In this document: positions 24,060-36,214 of the stretch, piece by piece | Layout of the letters: every line of letters starts with the position of its first letter | How positions within the stretch are numbered: the first letter of the stretch is position 1 | From: Begonia masoniana | Taxonomy: Eukaryota > Streptophyta > Magnoliopsida > Cucurbitales > Begoniaceae | Direction of reading: 5' to 3' | Assembly: GCA_022432975.1 (NCBI GenBank) | Contig: CM039504.1 | Location: forward strand, 4,127,459 to 4,191,458 | Length of the DNA: 64,000 nucleotides | Program-made: the position numbers and the translations under genes | The notes under the pieces: model-generated | Told to the model about the DNA's origin: nothing | Database searches by the model: none | What the model saw: the letters and a program-made list of their open reading frames with translations, nothing else

Positions 24060-24764
24060 TCAGGAATTTGGGAAAGACGATGATGGCATTGGAGATGGAG
24101 GTTTGAGGTCTTCACACCTGCTCACATTTTTGAGAAGGGTAAGCATAAGCCACTTCATAAGCATAAAGACCCTGCAAAGTAGAACTAATGTACTTGAAAA
24201 TATATCCAAAATATATTAGCAGACACTAACTGATTCTGGATCAAAAAGACAATTAGTATTTCTCTCTCTTGTGTCATTTTGTCGTCGGTTATTAAAAGAT
24301 TATTTTGAGCAAAATCATGAAAGAACAAGTTGGTAATATTAAGGAATAAGAAAGAAGCTCACGTAGGAAATGGGAAATGGGTACATTCTTGGCACACAAA
24401 AAGATGGTATTGTTGACGTTGAGGTCTCGGGCCGACCATCCACTGCTGACGTTGAGGGCAGTTATGCATTTGGCATCTTAGGAGATGGTGATGTTGGAGG
24501 CTTGAAGTCTTCATATCTTCAGAAATATTTTCCGATATGCATAATTTACATGAAAACAGACTAGTTGCAAAGTGAAAAAGGATCGAAAAAACAGAAAACA
24601 AACAAAAGGACCATTGCTATACAAATTCTGCTACCCTCTAAACATCTTTTTTCAACAATTCATAAAATAACAATAGATCTAAGATAAGCAACATAGGCTT
24701 ACGTGGGGAAAGGTGAATGATAATCAGCTTTACTCGTAGGAGCACTGTTTTCAACGTTGATGAC
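24060..24764 (-). pseudogene. Orphaned 3' exons of TIC62 (FNR-binding repeats)
   Basis: These pieces continue TIC62 beyond the Copia insertion: the rest of exon 11 (24703-24764, VENSAPTSKADYHSPFP), exon 12 (24363-24516) and the last exon (24060-24117, EDLKPPSPMPSSSFPNS then TGA). Both later exons open with the FNR-binding repeat (YEDFKPPTSPSP and CEDLKPPSP). Exon 12 has lost its frame: its start frame meets TAA after KMPNA, while the frame that fits the next exon is the one ending CTHFPFPT. The exon is 154 bp, one more than a multiple of three, where a multiple of three is needed. Confidence 0.8.
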
Positions 24765-25002
24765 TGTTAGAATTTGGTGTGATCCGAATTCTAATTGAGC
24801 TGGGTTGGGTCGTAGTTAATATTACGGTTTCGTGGTTTTTCTTATTTATTTATGTTTGAATCGCAAAACTCAATTGTTCCGATTTTGATTAATGATTTCT
24901 CTACTCTGCTCGTAGTTTTTTCCTTTCTAGAGTTTTTCACGTAAATTCAGTGTCCATTCTTGTTTCATTTTCTTTTTCGGTTTCTTGTTCGGTTTTTCAA
25001 CA
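24765..25002 (+). repeat. 5' LTR of the Copia element
   Basis: TGTTAGAATT...TTTCAACA; adjacent PBS-like TTAGTATCAGAG. Confidence 0.9.
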
Positions 25003-25623
25003 ATTAGTATCAGAGTGACGTTGAAGGTTTTCTGAAAACCGGGTTTTTTCGATTTATCAAATGTTCGAACGATTTGTTTTTCGAAAAAGAAATTAGGAAT
25101 AAAAGAAGAAAAGAAATTGATTTTCTTTTCTAGTGTTCTGTTCTTCTTGCCGTGAAGAACATCGAAGAAGAACATAGGCATCCCTAAGAGAGGGCCGCCG
25201 TCTGTGAAGAACAGTGAAAGTTCAAAGTAGGAACCCTGGTTTTTCAGCCGGCGTCTGCAGCAGAGACAGGAGAACGCCAAGGAAGTATCACCGCACGCTA
25301 GATTGAATCGCCGCTGCCGACCACGAAGAAAAAACACGTTCCACCGCGAACTCTGTTGTCACCCGTGTGACGACCGGCCCACACCCCCGGAGTCACAACC
25401 CAACATGAGACTTTGGAATTGAAAATTCTTAAATTATTTGGGAGATTGATTCTAAATCATTGAAAGTAACCCGAGTCGAATAGTCACGTTGAACAGCTCC
25501 AACTATCATGAGTGGAAAGAAAAGAAGACTGAAGCAGGTGACATGGGTGAGAATGTAGTCACGGCCATCGAGGATTTCTTTATTGTGTAATACGGAGACG
25601 TCGTCAATCTCACTTGCCAAGAT

Positions 25624-27187
25624 ATGAGTTTGGTGATCGATAGTGGCGCTTCAATACATGTTACTTCGCGGAGAGATTTTTTCACGTCCTATACTTTCAG
25701 TGACTTTGAATGTGTAAGGATGAGAAATGATGGCGTTGCAAAAGCCATTTATATGAGAGACGTGCATTTGGAGACCGACAACGGCAACACCTTGGTTTTG
25801 ATAGGTGTGAAGCACATCCCTGACATCCGTATGAATTTGATCTCGACCGACAAGCTCGATGACGAAGGGTTTTACAACACCTTTTGTGATGAAAAATGGA
25901 AGCTCGTCAAAGGCTCTTTGATTGTGGCAAGAGGAGAAAAATGTTCCTCATTGTACGTGATGCACTTGAAGATCGCGGATTTCACAATCCATACGATGGA
26001 CGATGAAAGCGCTGTAGAACTTTGACATAACCAACTTAGCCATATGAGCGGGAAATGATTGATAATTCTAGCCAAGAAAAATCTACTCTCAGGTATGAGA
26101 TATGGTTCTCTAAAGAGGTGTACTCATTGTTTGGCAGACAAGCAAACTCGAGTAGTCTTCAAGAGCATTATTCACTCACGAAAACCGGGTATACTCGACA
26201 TGATGTACTCCGATGTGTGCGGTCCGATGAAGACAAGAACACTTGGTGGTGCAGTGTACTTTGTGACTTTCATCGATGATCACTCAAGGAAGATTTAGGT
26301 GTATATGTTGAAGTCAAAATATTAAGTGCTAGATGTCTTCAAGCAGTTTCATGCTCGTGTGGAAAGTGAAACGTGTGAAGCTTAAATGCATCTAGACTGA
26401 TAATAGGGGTGAGTATTGTGGTCCTTTTGATGAGTATTGCAGAGAGCAGGATATTCGGTATCAAAAGACACCTCCGAAGACTCCTTAGTTGAACGGGTTA
26501 GCTGAGAGAATGAACATAACACTTGTTGAGAGGGTGAGATGTTTGTTTTCTCAGTCACAGTCGTCGAGATCCTTTTGGGGTGAAACCTCGAATACAGTAG
26601 TTCATATTTTGAATCTCACGTCGAGTGTTCCGTTGGGTTTCAACGTTCCGGATAAAATGTGGTATGGAAAAGAAGTTTCTTATAGTCATCTTCGCAGTTT
26701 TTGGTGCAAGGCATTTGTTCATATTCCGAAAGACGAGCGGTCGAAGCTCAATGTGAAGACGAGGCCATGTGTGTTCATCGGTTATGGTCTTGATGAGTTT
26801 GACTACATGTTCTACGATTCAGTGCAGAAAAACCTTGTCAGAAGCCGAGATGCAGTGTTTGTGGAAGACCAAGACATCAATGACATCGATAAAGCGAAAA
26901 TGGCAGATAGGTACAGTAATGATTTGATCGATTTTGATCAAATTTCTACACATGCAGAGCATTCCGATCAAGGGGGAACGGAGCCGGAGCATGATATCGG
27001 TCCTGCAAATGGTGAAGTCCCCACTGCTGATAATGTTAAACCGACTGAGCAAGTCGAAGACGAGGTTTAAGAGTTGCCAGACGAACCTCCTTTGAGAAGA
27101 TCTACTAGAGAGCGACGTCTTTCGACAAGATTCACTTTAGATGAGTATGTGATGCTCACAGATGCCGGAGAGCCAGACACTTACCAA
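25624..27187 (+). pseudogene. Copia pol remnant: protease, integrase
   Basis: The protease motif VIDSGASIHVTS is followed by a GAG-pre-integrase region (IPDIRMNLISTDKL). Then come a zinc-binding/integrase start (THCLADKQTRVVF, DVCGPMKTRTLGG, FVTFIDDHSRKI), NGLAERMNITLVERVRC with the integrase end (KTRPCVFIGYG), and LRRSTRERRLSTRF. Frameshifts and stops separate these pieces. The RT domain that should follow is missing. Confidence 0.88.
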
Positions 27188-27789
27188 GAGATCACTTCCG
27201 TTCCCCCTTGATCGGAATGCTCTGCATATGTAGAAATTTGACTCAGAAGAAGTTTGATTCTTAGGTGAAGTTCAAAAGTTGGGATCTGAGAGTACATCAA
27301 AGCCGGTGAGTCAGCCTATTACAGATGTTCAGTCACCAGTTTCAATTTCACGTCAGAATAGTATCGTCAAAGACATAACCATGTGGAATGTTAAAGCGCC
27401 GGGGCGATATGATGAAACTGTGGGTTATGCATTGAATATGTTCGAGAGTAACAATTCCTGTGTGGAGTCTTCAACATGTTCAAATGCAGTTCATTGCTAC
27501 AACTTTGATAGTTCAGTGATACCATAGAGAAGGAAATGTGATTTCTTCTGTATGTCTCTCAACTTTAAGCAGGGTTTGAATTTGATCGGTATCAGCTGCT
27601 GAGATAGCCCAAAAATGGACTTTTGTGGTAAATGATGTTATTTTTAAATAGGATTTTGCAGATTTGTTTCATTGCACTGGAATTTCTTTCAAGGTGGAGA
27701 TTGTGAGAGTTTAATATTCTGGATTCATTTTGAGTTGGGCCAAGTAGCCTGTTGGATTTCTCATGTGAAATGCGTATTAAAATGAAAAT

Positions 27790-28018
27790 TGTTAGAATTT
27801 GGTGCGACCCGAATTCTAATTGAACTGGGTTGGGCCTGTAGTCAATATTAAGGTTTTATGGTTTTTCTTATTTATTTATACTTGAGTCGCAAAACTCAAT
27901 TGTACTGATTTTGATTAGTGATTTATCTCTCATCTACCGGTGATTTTTTCCCTTCTAGGATTTTTCACATAAATTCAGTGTCCATTATTTTCTCATTTTC
28001 TCATTCGATTTTTCAACA
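27790..28018 (+). repeat. 3' LTR of the Copia element
   Basis: Same termini as the 5' LTR. On the minus strand its end supplies the last codons and the stop of the truncated TIC62 frame. Confidence 0.9.
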
Positions 28019-31000
28019 ATGACGGCGGGCATTATGGCATCATTGCCTACAACAGATGTATCGACCACAGTCGGGCCACTGACAGGCACCTTAGAAGGAA
28101 TGCTTAGAACTGGGCATGGGGAGGTTGGTGGCTTCATATACTCATAACTAACAAAACCAAAATCAAATCCAGCACAGATAAACCATTCGATAATTGGATA
28201 GTACCCATCACTAAACATTAATTTTATAAGACGATGAAGAAGCTTAGTTTGAGCTTACGCAGCGTAAGGTGAAAGTGGAGTTGTTTTTTTTGTTGGAGCT
28301 TTTGTTGGTGCTGGTTTTGCCTCAGTGATGTTAGTTTTCATATCTGCTGCTATAGTCTTATTGGGTGCATCTCCTGCACCTGATTCCTAATGCAAATAGA
28401 GAGATAAGATAAAGGAACCAATAAATAACTCGAGAATGATCATATTTTTTTCATAAGAAACTTTGTATTATAAATGAAAGTTATAAGAAATCTCCACTAC
28501 ACTAAAAAACAACTAATAGAAAACAATTTATTTTTAATTGAAAACAACATTTAAAACAGTAGTTTTTAAAATTTTTAAACCTATTAGCACACTTAGTAAT
28601 AAGAAAGTTAAGTTTATCTCGTGAGTCATTATTAAGAGATTTATCCACGATAATAATCTCATTTCGATGTAGCCCAATAACTCAATAAATATTGAACATT
28701 TATATATTCAGAAAAAGACTCCAGCAGACCGTAGTGACGACAAATGTTTATATAATAGACCAAATCATAATAGTTTTGTTTATTGTTTAACGTACTACTA
28801 AAGATGGAAGTGGTACTTTGCGAATCAATATATATTAATTCAAATATTCAAAAGACTAATTTTAAACTATCGTTTTGATTCTTGCCTTGTAAACCAAAGA
28901 AAAGAACAAACCTTGACAACAGAAACGCCATCTCGAGATGGAATATTCCCAAGAAGTTCCTCCATGGGAGTCTTTGGCGCAGTAGTCTCTGCAACTACTT
29001 CAACTACTTTATAGTATGAAAGACCAGGATTTTTGGCCATGAATGCCATGAGCTCTGCCACCTACAATTAGTTAGATGAAAGATTTAGCTTTTTTGACAT
29101 TTTAGAAGTGCTCAGAAGTAGCTGAAATCTAAATCTAACAACTCTATGGAATCTGATGGACATTATGGATAGTGCATTAAAATCAGAAAAGGAACATAGA
29201 TTAAAAAAAAGCAGATGAACCTCAAGCACACTTATGAATTGCGTCGAAGGAAAATCATAAAATTTAAAACAAATACCCCAATAAATACCCCTAGTAAATG
29301 TTTTTATATTTCTGACTAGAACAAAAAAATTTCCCAGAAAGATATTTCAGCAACATGTACATCAAGATTGAAAATTCTGTAGTAACTAGGTGAGAGATGG
29401 GAAGAACAATAACGTGACTATTCAATGTTCTCCAAATAATTGTAGGCTGCTTAGATGTAGAATGAAGCTATTCATAGCTCAAAATCAAAACATGTCTTGA
29501 AAGTGATCTACAGTTGAAAAACCTGAAGGTTTGACACCAGACCACCAAATAAAGTATCTCCCCGTGAGAGAGTAAGATTATGAGTCTCCTTGAAAGCATC
29601 GGTTGGCCGCTCCATGCCTCCAGGTCTCACTATCTGAAGATGAATGTCAAATCTAGTCAATCCCTTAAAATGGTAGTGCTTAGTAAATTTCTATGGCTAG
29701 TTTTCTGTATTCTCACGGTATAAGGGAGCCCACTAGCTAACAATGCTTCTTCTGCCTTCCTTTTCCAGATGAGGACTCCCCAAAACAAACTTTTAAAGCA
29801 AAACAGGTCAACAAATCAATAATCAACAAAAGAAGATACTTATATAAATTACTATTTATTGTTAATAACTAAATATTGAGAAAAAACTAAAAAAATAATT
29901 CTTAAGTCTGAGAAAGATTACTTAAATGCTTACTTGAGAATAGCAGCAGGAAATCCAAACTTGTTAGTGCCCAGGGACGTAAGCAAAATAAAGTGACCGA
30001 CTTTGGCAGCAGATGCTGCGTAGAAAATTAGAGAAATACTTAAATTTCACATAGAACATAGTTTTCTATGTCAATTAATAAACCTGATCGGATAACATGA
30101 TTTATTGAGCTCAGATACACTGAAGAAAATGAGAAGCATATAAAATACACATAAAACTAGTCACATATGATTTATCCCTAATTTTTGCTAGGATATTTGC
30201 TCCGTAGTGAAGTTTCTAGCACAATCCACAAAATTTGTGTAGATTTGCCAGAGTATGACAAGAAGCAAGATGTAATATGAAGTTTAGTTAGTCAAATCAA
30301 GGTCACCTGCTACAATCAGATTTTTGGTAGCCAGATAGTCAATCCTATAAGGACCAGTAATATCAAAAATCTCCTTCTCACTTGCTCCAATACAGCAAAT
30401 AACCACGGACGCATTGCCAATTGCTGTCCCAATTTGATCTTGTTTCTCCAAGTCACATTTCACAATTTCAAGCCTTTCTACAGCTGGGCTAAAGACAAAA
30501 AATTACCTGTTATTTGCTATAAAAGGGTATTAAATTAAAAGGACAGGTTTCAAAATAATGCAATTCAAGTTTCCTCAACATTCTGGAACAACAAATAAAG
30601 AGGAAATAGATGCGTTGGAAGAGTTATTTTTACTTACGTTGATTTTCTGTCCCATCACCACTGTCGAGCGTCATTTGCCTCACACTCTGCATGTAGCATC
30701 CCGTATATTAATTGTTTTGCTAAACAAATGTACTACAAAAAAGTTTCTTGTCATCAAACATTTACTTGAACAAGATTCTCTGCCTTCTGAGTACTTCTTA
30801 CTCCAGCTCTTACTCGAAACCCGAGTTTCAAAAGCTCCCTGCGAAAGATCAGGATGGCATTTCGCACATTGGAATAGTGAATGTAAAAGATAAGTCGATT
30901 AAACAAGAATGAAGATGTTAAAAACTGACCTTACAGTTCGTGAGCCAACTTTGCCAGTGGCCCCAGCAACGAAAGCGAGATCACTGTCCAGCAAATCTGC

Positions 31001-31842
31001 TCTCTTTGAGAACGCCTCTGAGCTGGACTGTTTTGTACCTTGATGAAATTTAATAATATTAATTGCACTCTGGAATGGGAATTGTGAAGTATTTATTAGA
31101 CAAAAAAGCATTACTAGCTTCATATACAGGTTGAAGAAGCTGCAGAGGGTGATGTTAATTCATATTATCAAAGCATGCATTCATATTATCGCTTCATCTA
31201 CCTGTAATAGCCACTGCAGACAAATAACTAGCCAAAATATACACAAACTCTTTTTGGTTGCATCTGATGGTGCATTTTATTTCTGTGACTGTTACTAAAG
31301 CTGCAAGTATATTGAACTCTACCGTGCATTTCAGCTATTTATCTGTAAAGTGTTCGGTTTGATGATGTAGATTTTGAGTACTAGAAGTACAAAACGTCAA
31401 ACTTCTACAACTAATCCCAACTTTTCAACATAGGAATACTTTTCAACACGCCTACCAAGAACAGTCCCTAAACTCCTACAATTGAAGAGCAATTAAACTT
31501 CCTACTTTTGGCATATCATTGTCCAAGAAAGAATCATGAGCCCCGATCAACACCGACGGCAACGTTTTGAAAGAGAAAACAAAGAATAAACAGTAAAAAT
31601 AAATCTGACAAATCAAGAAAAAAGATAAGAAAATGGGCCAAGATGAATGAGAAGATGACGAGCATACCAGAAGTTTGGGCTCTAATACGTAGAAAATTGA
31701 TCCTCCCGGAATGTGGGGGTGTCTTCAAAGTGGAAATTCTAATAGCCGTAACATGTAGCAATGAGTTATGCAGAAACCCACATGGAAATGAGGAGGATGG
31801 TAAAGTGGATAAAGCTGATGAACGAAGAGAACAACCCTCCAT
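27985..31842 (-). CDS. TIC62: TIC62-like Rossmann-fold protein, C-terminally truncated by a Copia insertion
   Basis: Exons on the minus strand: 31668-31842, 30930-31038, 30766-30838, 30638-30686, 30307-30483, 29934-30015, 29717-29789, 29523-29633, 28912-29061, 28259-28386 and 28147 into the LTR, with a stop ending at 27985. All junctions are GT-AG and the frame is open for 429 aa. The transit-peptide-like start is MEGCSLRSSALS; the NAD(P)-binding motif is VAGATGKVGSRTVRELL (about residues 82-98), followed by the atypical SDR body. One FNR-binding repeat remains (PLSPYAAYEYMKPPTSP); the last ten residues come from the LTR. TIC62 tethers ferredoxin-NADP reductase at thylakoid and inner envelope (family knowledge). 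Normal proteins carry several repeats and exceed 500 aa. Confidence 0.9.
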
Positions 31843-32039
31843 TGTAGAGCAGCGTTGTCAAAAATGGAAAAAACGAAGCCACTTTTATCCATCACTAAGC
31901 TCGCTTCTCGCCTCTTCTTCTGCTAATCGAGGCATCGTCCACACAGTTTGTGGATATAATGGGTCCCTTTTAATATATATAATTCACAAAAAATAAAGAT
32001 AATATATATAATCTAATATTATATTATTGCTTATAGTAT

Positions 32040-32213
32040 TATTTCGAATAATGATATGTTTATTCTATTAAACTACACATCTATCAAACAATGATTGATG
32101 TAATAAAATATAATTAATTTATTATATTAATTACATCAATCGTTGTTTGACACGTCAACAAATTTTTTAAGACAGTAGAATAATAAAGTAAATGTAACAT
32201 TACTCTATTATTA
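32040..32213. mobile_element. MITE-like inverted-repeat element 1
   Basis: The left arm (GAATAATGATATGTTTATTC, CAAACAATGATTGATGTAAT) matches the complement of the right arm (GAGTAATGTTACATTTACTT, CAAACAACGATTGATGTAAT) over about 85 bp. Boundaries are approximate. A diverged copy is at about 35180-35350. Confidence 0.6.
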
Positions 32214-32217
32214 TTTA

Positions 32218-32430
32218 TAAGAATAATGTTATATTTATTCTTTTATTCTACATTTTTAAAATATTAGCTGATGTTTCAAAAAATAGTTGGTGCTATTAAG
32301 ATGTAATTAATATAACAAATTATTAATAATTAATTACATAAATAATTATTTGACAGGTAAGTGAATATTTTAAAGAATAAAATAATAGATTAAACGTAGC
32401 ATTACTCTATTTATAATATACTATAATTAT
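32218..32430. mobile_element. MITE-like inverted-repeat element 2
   Basis: The left arm AAGAATAATGTTATATTTAT and the complement of the right arm (AGAGTAATGCTACGTTTAAT) align over about 45 bp. The termini resemble element 1. A copy is at about 35355-35560. Confidence 0.55.
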
Positions 32431-32539
32431 TTTATTTATAAATATGGAACAACATCTAGTATTTGAAAGAACAAAAGAATAAACATAAAATAATAAAACT
32501 ACCACAACCCCTCAATATTTGAAAGAACAATTGAAAATA

Positions 32540-33137
32540 CATTATATCTTTTGTCGATCCGAAATAAATGTTCATATGTATCCCAATTCCCCAATTCAGT
32601 CTGTATGTTTTCCTTTGATAATTTCAAAAACCACGTTCATGAGTCCATACACTCTGATTTCATATTGGTAACATCAACAAAATAATAAATATATTTTATC
32701 GTTGGCATCAATACTGACGGCTATCAGTAATTGGTCGAGACATAAGTCATTTAGATGACAACCATCCAAACAGATAATAAGTCTACCACACTGCACCAAA
32801 CATGCCTTGCAAGCAACCATATATATATATATACATTCTTTCAAATACACACGACTTATTATCGGCAGAGCCCACAAAGTAAGTCTGTAGGCCCAATGTG
32901 CTACCTGGATTTGATCTACGTATTTATTCTGTGCACGATCACAATAGCTTGTATTGTTTGTCACCCTTCATTTCATTAAGTTTTTTGTGTTTCGCTTCTT
33001 GCTCTTCTGGCAAGACTTTGTGTAATATTGACATTCAAATTATTTCTCACTGTTTCGATAATGGAAGAAATTTCTCACGTAGGTTGACTTTTGAACCTAT
33101 TCAAATAACGATTTGCCACCCATTTTGCAGTAGCGTG
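32540..33137 (-). pseudogene. MULE transposase fragment (duplication copy A)
   Basis: The minus strand encodes YMVACKACLVQCGRLIICLDG then CHLNDLCLDQLLIAVSIDAND, the first catalytic block of a MULE transposase. Frameshifts and stops are frequent. The similarity ends abruptly at 33137, where unrelated sequence begins; copy B continues. Confidence 0.8.
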
Positions 33138-34006
33138 TAGGGGTGAGCAAAAACCGGTCCGGTCCGGTTTTGAAGAAAATTGAAACCAAAATAATAAATT
33201 CGGTTTTTAATTTTTAAGACCGGGACTGTTTTGATTTTTTGAAGGACCGGACTAGAACCGGAACCGAATTTCGGTTCCGGTTCTAATCCGGTTCCGGTTT
33301 TCCCACATTTTTTTGAACTTTCATTTCTGTTTTTTTATTAATCACAAGAAGATGAAACAGCAACTAAGCTACTCGCTCAACTCGAAGAACTCATATTATT
33401 TTAATCAAAATTCAGATTCAAACAATTACAGGGCCTAACACAGATGAAGCAATACTTACAATTCATTAAAAAAAACAAACACGTTAATTCAAAATAAAAA
33501 ATATCCAGTCAAAATGTTAATCATAGCAAATCTCAAAACCGCAACAGTTCGCAGCCGCCAGCTAGTAATCAAAATAAAAACTCTTCCAATCCTTAATAGT
33601 TAATACACACCTTCGTAAAATCTGAGCAGTAAAGGTGAACTCCAAATCAACAGAAAAGAAAAAATACAATAAAGTGATCGACGGGCCTTCTTCTGGTGCT
33701 CGGTCGTTTGTTGCTGAAGAGGAAGGAAGGAGCCAAATGTTTAGGTAATCACAAGCACAACAACAATTGATATCATTTATTAATCTGATTTGGCTGGAGA
33801 GACTTGCAAAGTTCTTATTGCAGCAGCTGGTTTGAGAGAGAGAGATTGAAATCAGAGACCGTAACCCACGGATGATGAATATCCTTACACATCAAATTAA
33901 TATAAAGGTGATGAATACCTTCTAATTATGATTAGAAAAGGAACGATTGACTTTCAGAAGATAAACTTAATTTCTTTTTTTATAAGTATTCCCCCCCCAC
34001 CTTGGG
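33138..34006. other. Unique insert between duplication copies
   Basis: It starts AGGGGTGAGCAAAAACCGG and has repeated CCGGT/GGTTCCGG motifs up to about 33310, then AT-rich non-coding sequence. The left edge resembles the terminal sequence of some plant hAT elements, but no matching right end or TSD was seen. It separates the two copies of the duplication. Confidence 0.4.
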
Positions 34007-36214
34007 TGCCTTCTGAGTACTTCTTACTCCAGCTCTACTCGAAACCCAAGTTTCAAAGCTCCCTTCGAAAGACAGGATGGCTTCGCACATTGTAATAGTA
34101 AGTTAAAGATAAGTCATTAAACAGAATGAAGATGTTAAAACGAACTTACAGTTCTAGAGCCACTTTTCCAGTGGGCCCCAGCACGAACGCGAGATCACTA
34201 TCCAGCAAATTTGCTCTCTTTGCGAACGCCTCTGAGCTGGACTGTTTGTTACCTTGATGAAATTTAATAATATTAATTGCACTCTGGAATGGGAATTGTG
34301 AAGTATTTATTAGACAACAAAGCATTACTATCTTCATATACAGGTTGAAGAAGCTGCAGAGGGTGATGTTAATTCAAATTATCAAAGCATGCCTTCATAT
34401 TATCGCTTCATCTACCTGTAATAGCCACTGCAGACAAATAACTTGCCAAAATATACACAAACTCTTTTTGGTTGCATCTGATGGTGGATTTTTTTTCTGT
34501 GACTGTAACTAAAGCTGAAAGTATATTGAACTCTACCGTGCATTTCAGCTATTTACCTGTAAAGTGTTCGGTTTGATGATGTAGATTTTGAGTACTAGAA
34601 GCACAAAACGTCAAACTTCTACAACTAATCCCAACTTTTCAACATAGGAATACTTTTCAATACGCCTACCAAGAACAGTCCCTAAACTCCTACCAACACT
34701 GACGGCAACGTTTTGGAAGAGAAAAAAAAGAATAAACAGTAAAAATAAATCTGACAAATCAAGAAAAAAGATAAGAAAATGGGCCAAGATGAATGAGAAG
34801 ATGCATACCAGAAGTTTGGGCTCTAATACGTAGAAAATTGATCCTCCCGGAATGTGGGGGTGTTTTCAAAGTGGAAATTCTAATAGCCTGAACATGTAGC
34901 AATGAGTTATGCAGAAACCCACTTGGACATGAGGAGGATGGTAAAGTGGATAAAGCTGATGAACGAAGAGAGCAACCCTCCATTGTCGAGCAGCGTAGTC
35001 AAAAATGGAAAAAACGAAGCCACTTTTATCCATCACTTAGCTCGCTTCTCGCCTCTTCTTCTGCTAATCGAGGCATCGTCCACACAGTTTGTGGATATAA
35101 TGGGTCCCTTTTAATATATATAATTCACAAAAAATTAAGATAATATATATAATCTAATATTATATTATTGCTTATCGTATTATTTCGAATAATAATACGT
35201 TTACTCTATTAAACTACTCATCTATCAAACAATAATTTATGCAATTAAAATATAATTAATTTATTACATTAATTACATCAGTCGTTGTTTGATATGTCAA
35301 CAAGTTTTTTAAGACAGTTGAATAATAAAGTAAATGTAATATTACTCTATTATTATTTATAAGAATAATGTTATATTTATTATTTTATTCTACATTTTTA
35401 AAATATTAGCTGACTTTTCAAAAAATAGTTGGTGCGATTAAGATGTAATTAATGTAACAAATTATTAATAATTAATTACATAAATCATTATTTGACATGT
35501 AAGTGAATATTTAAAAAAATAAAATAATAGATTAAACGTAGCATTACTCTATTTATAATATACTATAATTATTTTATTTATAAATAGGGAACAACTCCTA
35601 GTATTTGAAAGAACAAAAGAATAAACATAAAATAATAAAACTACAACAACACCTCAATATTTGAAACAACAATTATAAATACATTATATTTTTTGTTGAT
35701 TCGAAACAAATATCCATATATATCCCGATTGAGTCTGTATGTTTTTCTTTAATAATTTCAAAAACCACGTTAATAAGTCCATACTCTGATTTCACATTGG
35801 CAACAAAAACTAGATATTGGTCGGGACACAAGTCATTTAGATGACAACCATCCAAACAGAAAATAGGTCTACCACACCGCAACAAACTTGCTTTGCAAGC
35901 AGCCATATACATATACATTTTTTCAAATACATACGACTTATTATCGGCAGAGCCTACAAAGTAAGTTTGTAGACCCAATGTGTTACCCGGATTTGATCTA
36001 CGTATTTATTCTGTGCACGACCCCAATAGCTTATATTGTTTGTCGCTCTTTATTTCGTTAAGTTTTCGTGCTTCGCTTCTTACCATTCTAGCAAGACTTT
36101 GTGTAATATTGACATTCAAATCCTTCCTCACTATTTCGATAATGGAAGAAATTTCTCACGTATATTGACTTTTGAACCTATCTAAATAATGATTTGCCAC
36201 GTATTTTGCAGTAG
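34007..36214 (-). repeat. Duplication copy B of 30779-33137
   Basis: The block matches 30779-33137 in order and orientation: TIC62 exons 3-1, promoter, two MITEs and MULE fragment. Point changes and small deletions are common. Copy B starts at GCCTTCTGAGTACTTC, which is inside TIC62 exon 3, and extends beyond copy A on the MULE side. Confidence 0.88.
34009..34983 (-). pseudogene. Partial TIC62 copy (exons 1-3)
   Basis: Exon 1 (34809-34983) is intact and 175 bp, as in the main gene. Exon 2 (about 34150-34253) has lost the Rossmann motif (GPTGKVALEL instead of GATGKVGSRTV) through deletions, and exon 3 (34009-34072) has lost bases and frame. No later exons exist here, so this cannot encode TIC62. 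Confidence 0.85.

Larger units (their letters stand above)
24765..28018 (+). mobile_element. Truncated Ty1/Copia retrotransposon inside TIC62 exon 11
   Basis: LTRs at 24765-25002 (238 bp) and 27790-28018 (229 bp) start TGTTAGAATTTGG and end TTTTTCAACA. The TSD ATGAC is at 24760-24764 and 28019-28023. TTAGTATCAGAG follows the 5' LTR and resembles the tRNA-iMet primer site; a PPT-like AAGGTGGAGATTG is near 27693. The interior is only 2.8 kb: gag is mostly deleted, and reverse transcriptase and RNase H are not found. The LTRs are clearly diverged by eye (many substitutions and indels), so the insertion is old. It lies antisense to TIC62. Confidence 0.92.

Noticed and set aside
28440..28860. Candidate extra TIC62 exon
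   Set aside because: AT-rich intron sequence with no in-frame conserved motif; exon 9 joins exon 10 cleanly without it.
33138..34006. Possible complete hAT element
   Set aside because: The left edge looks hAT-like, but neither a matching inverted end nor an 8-bp TSD could be found.
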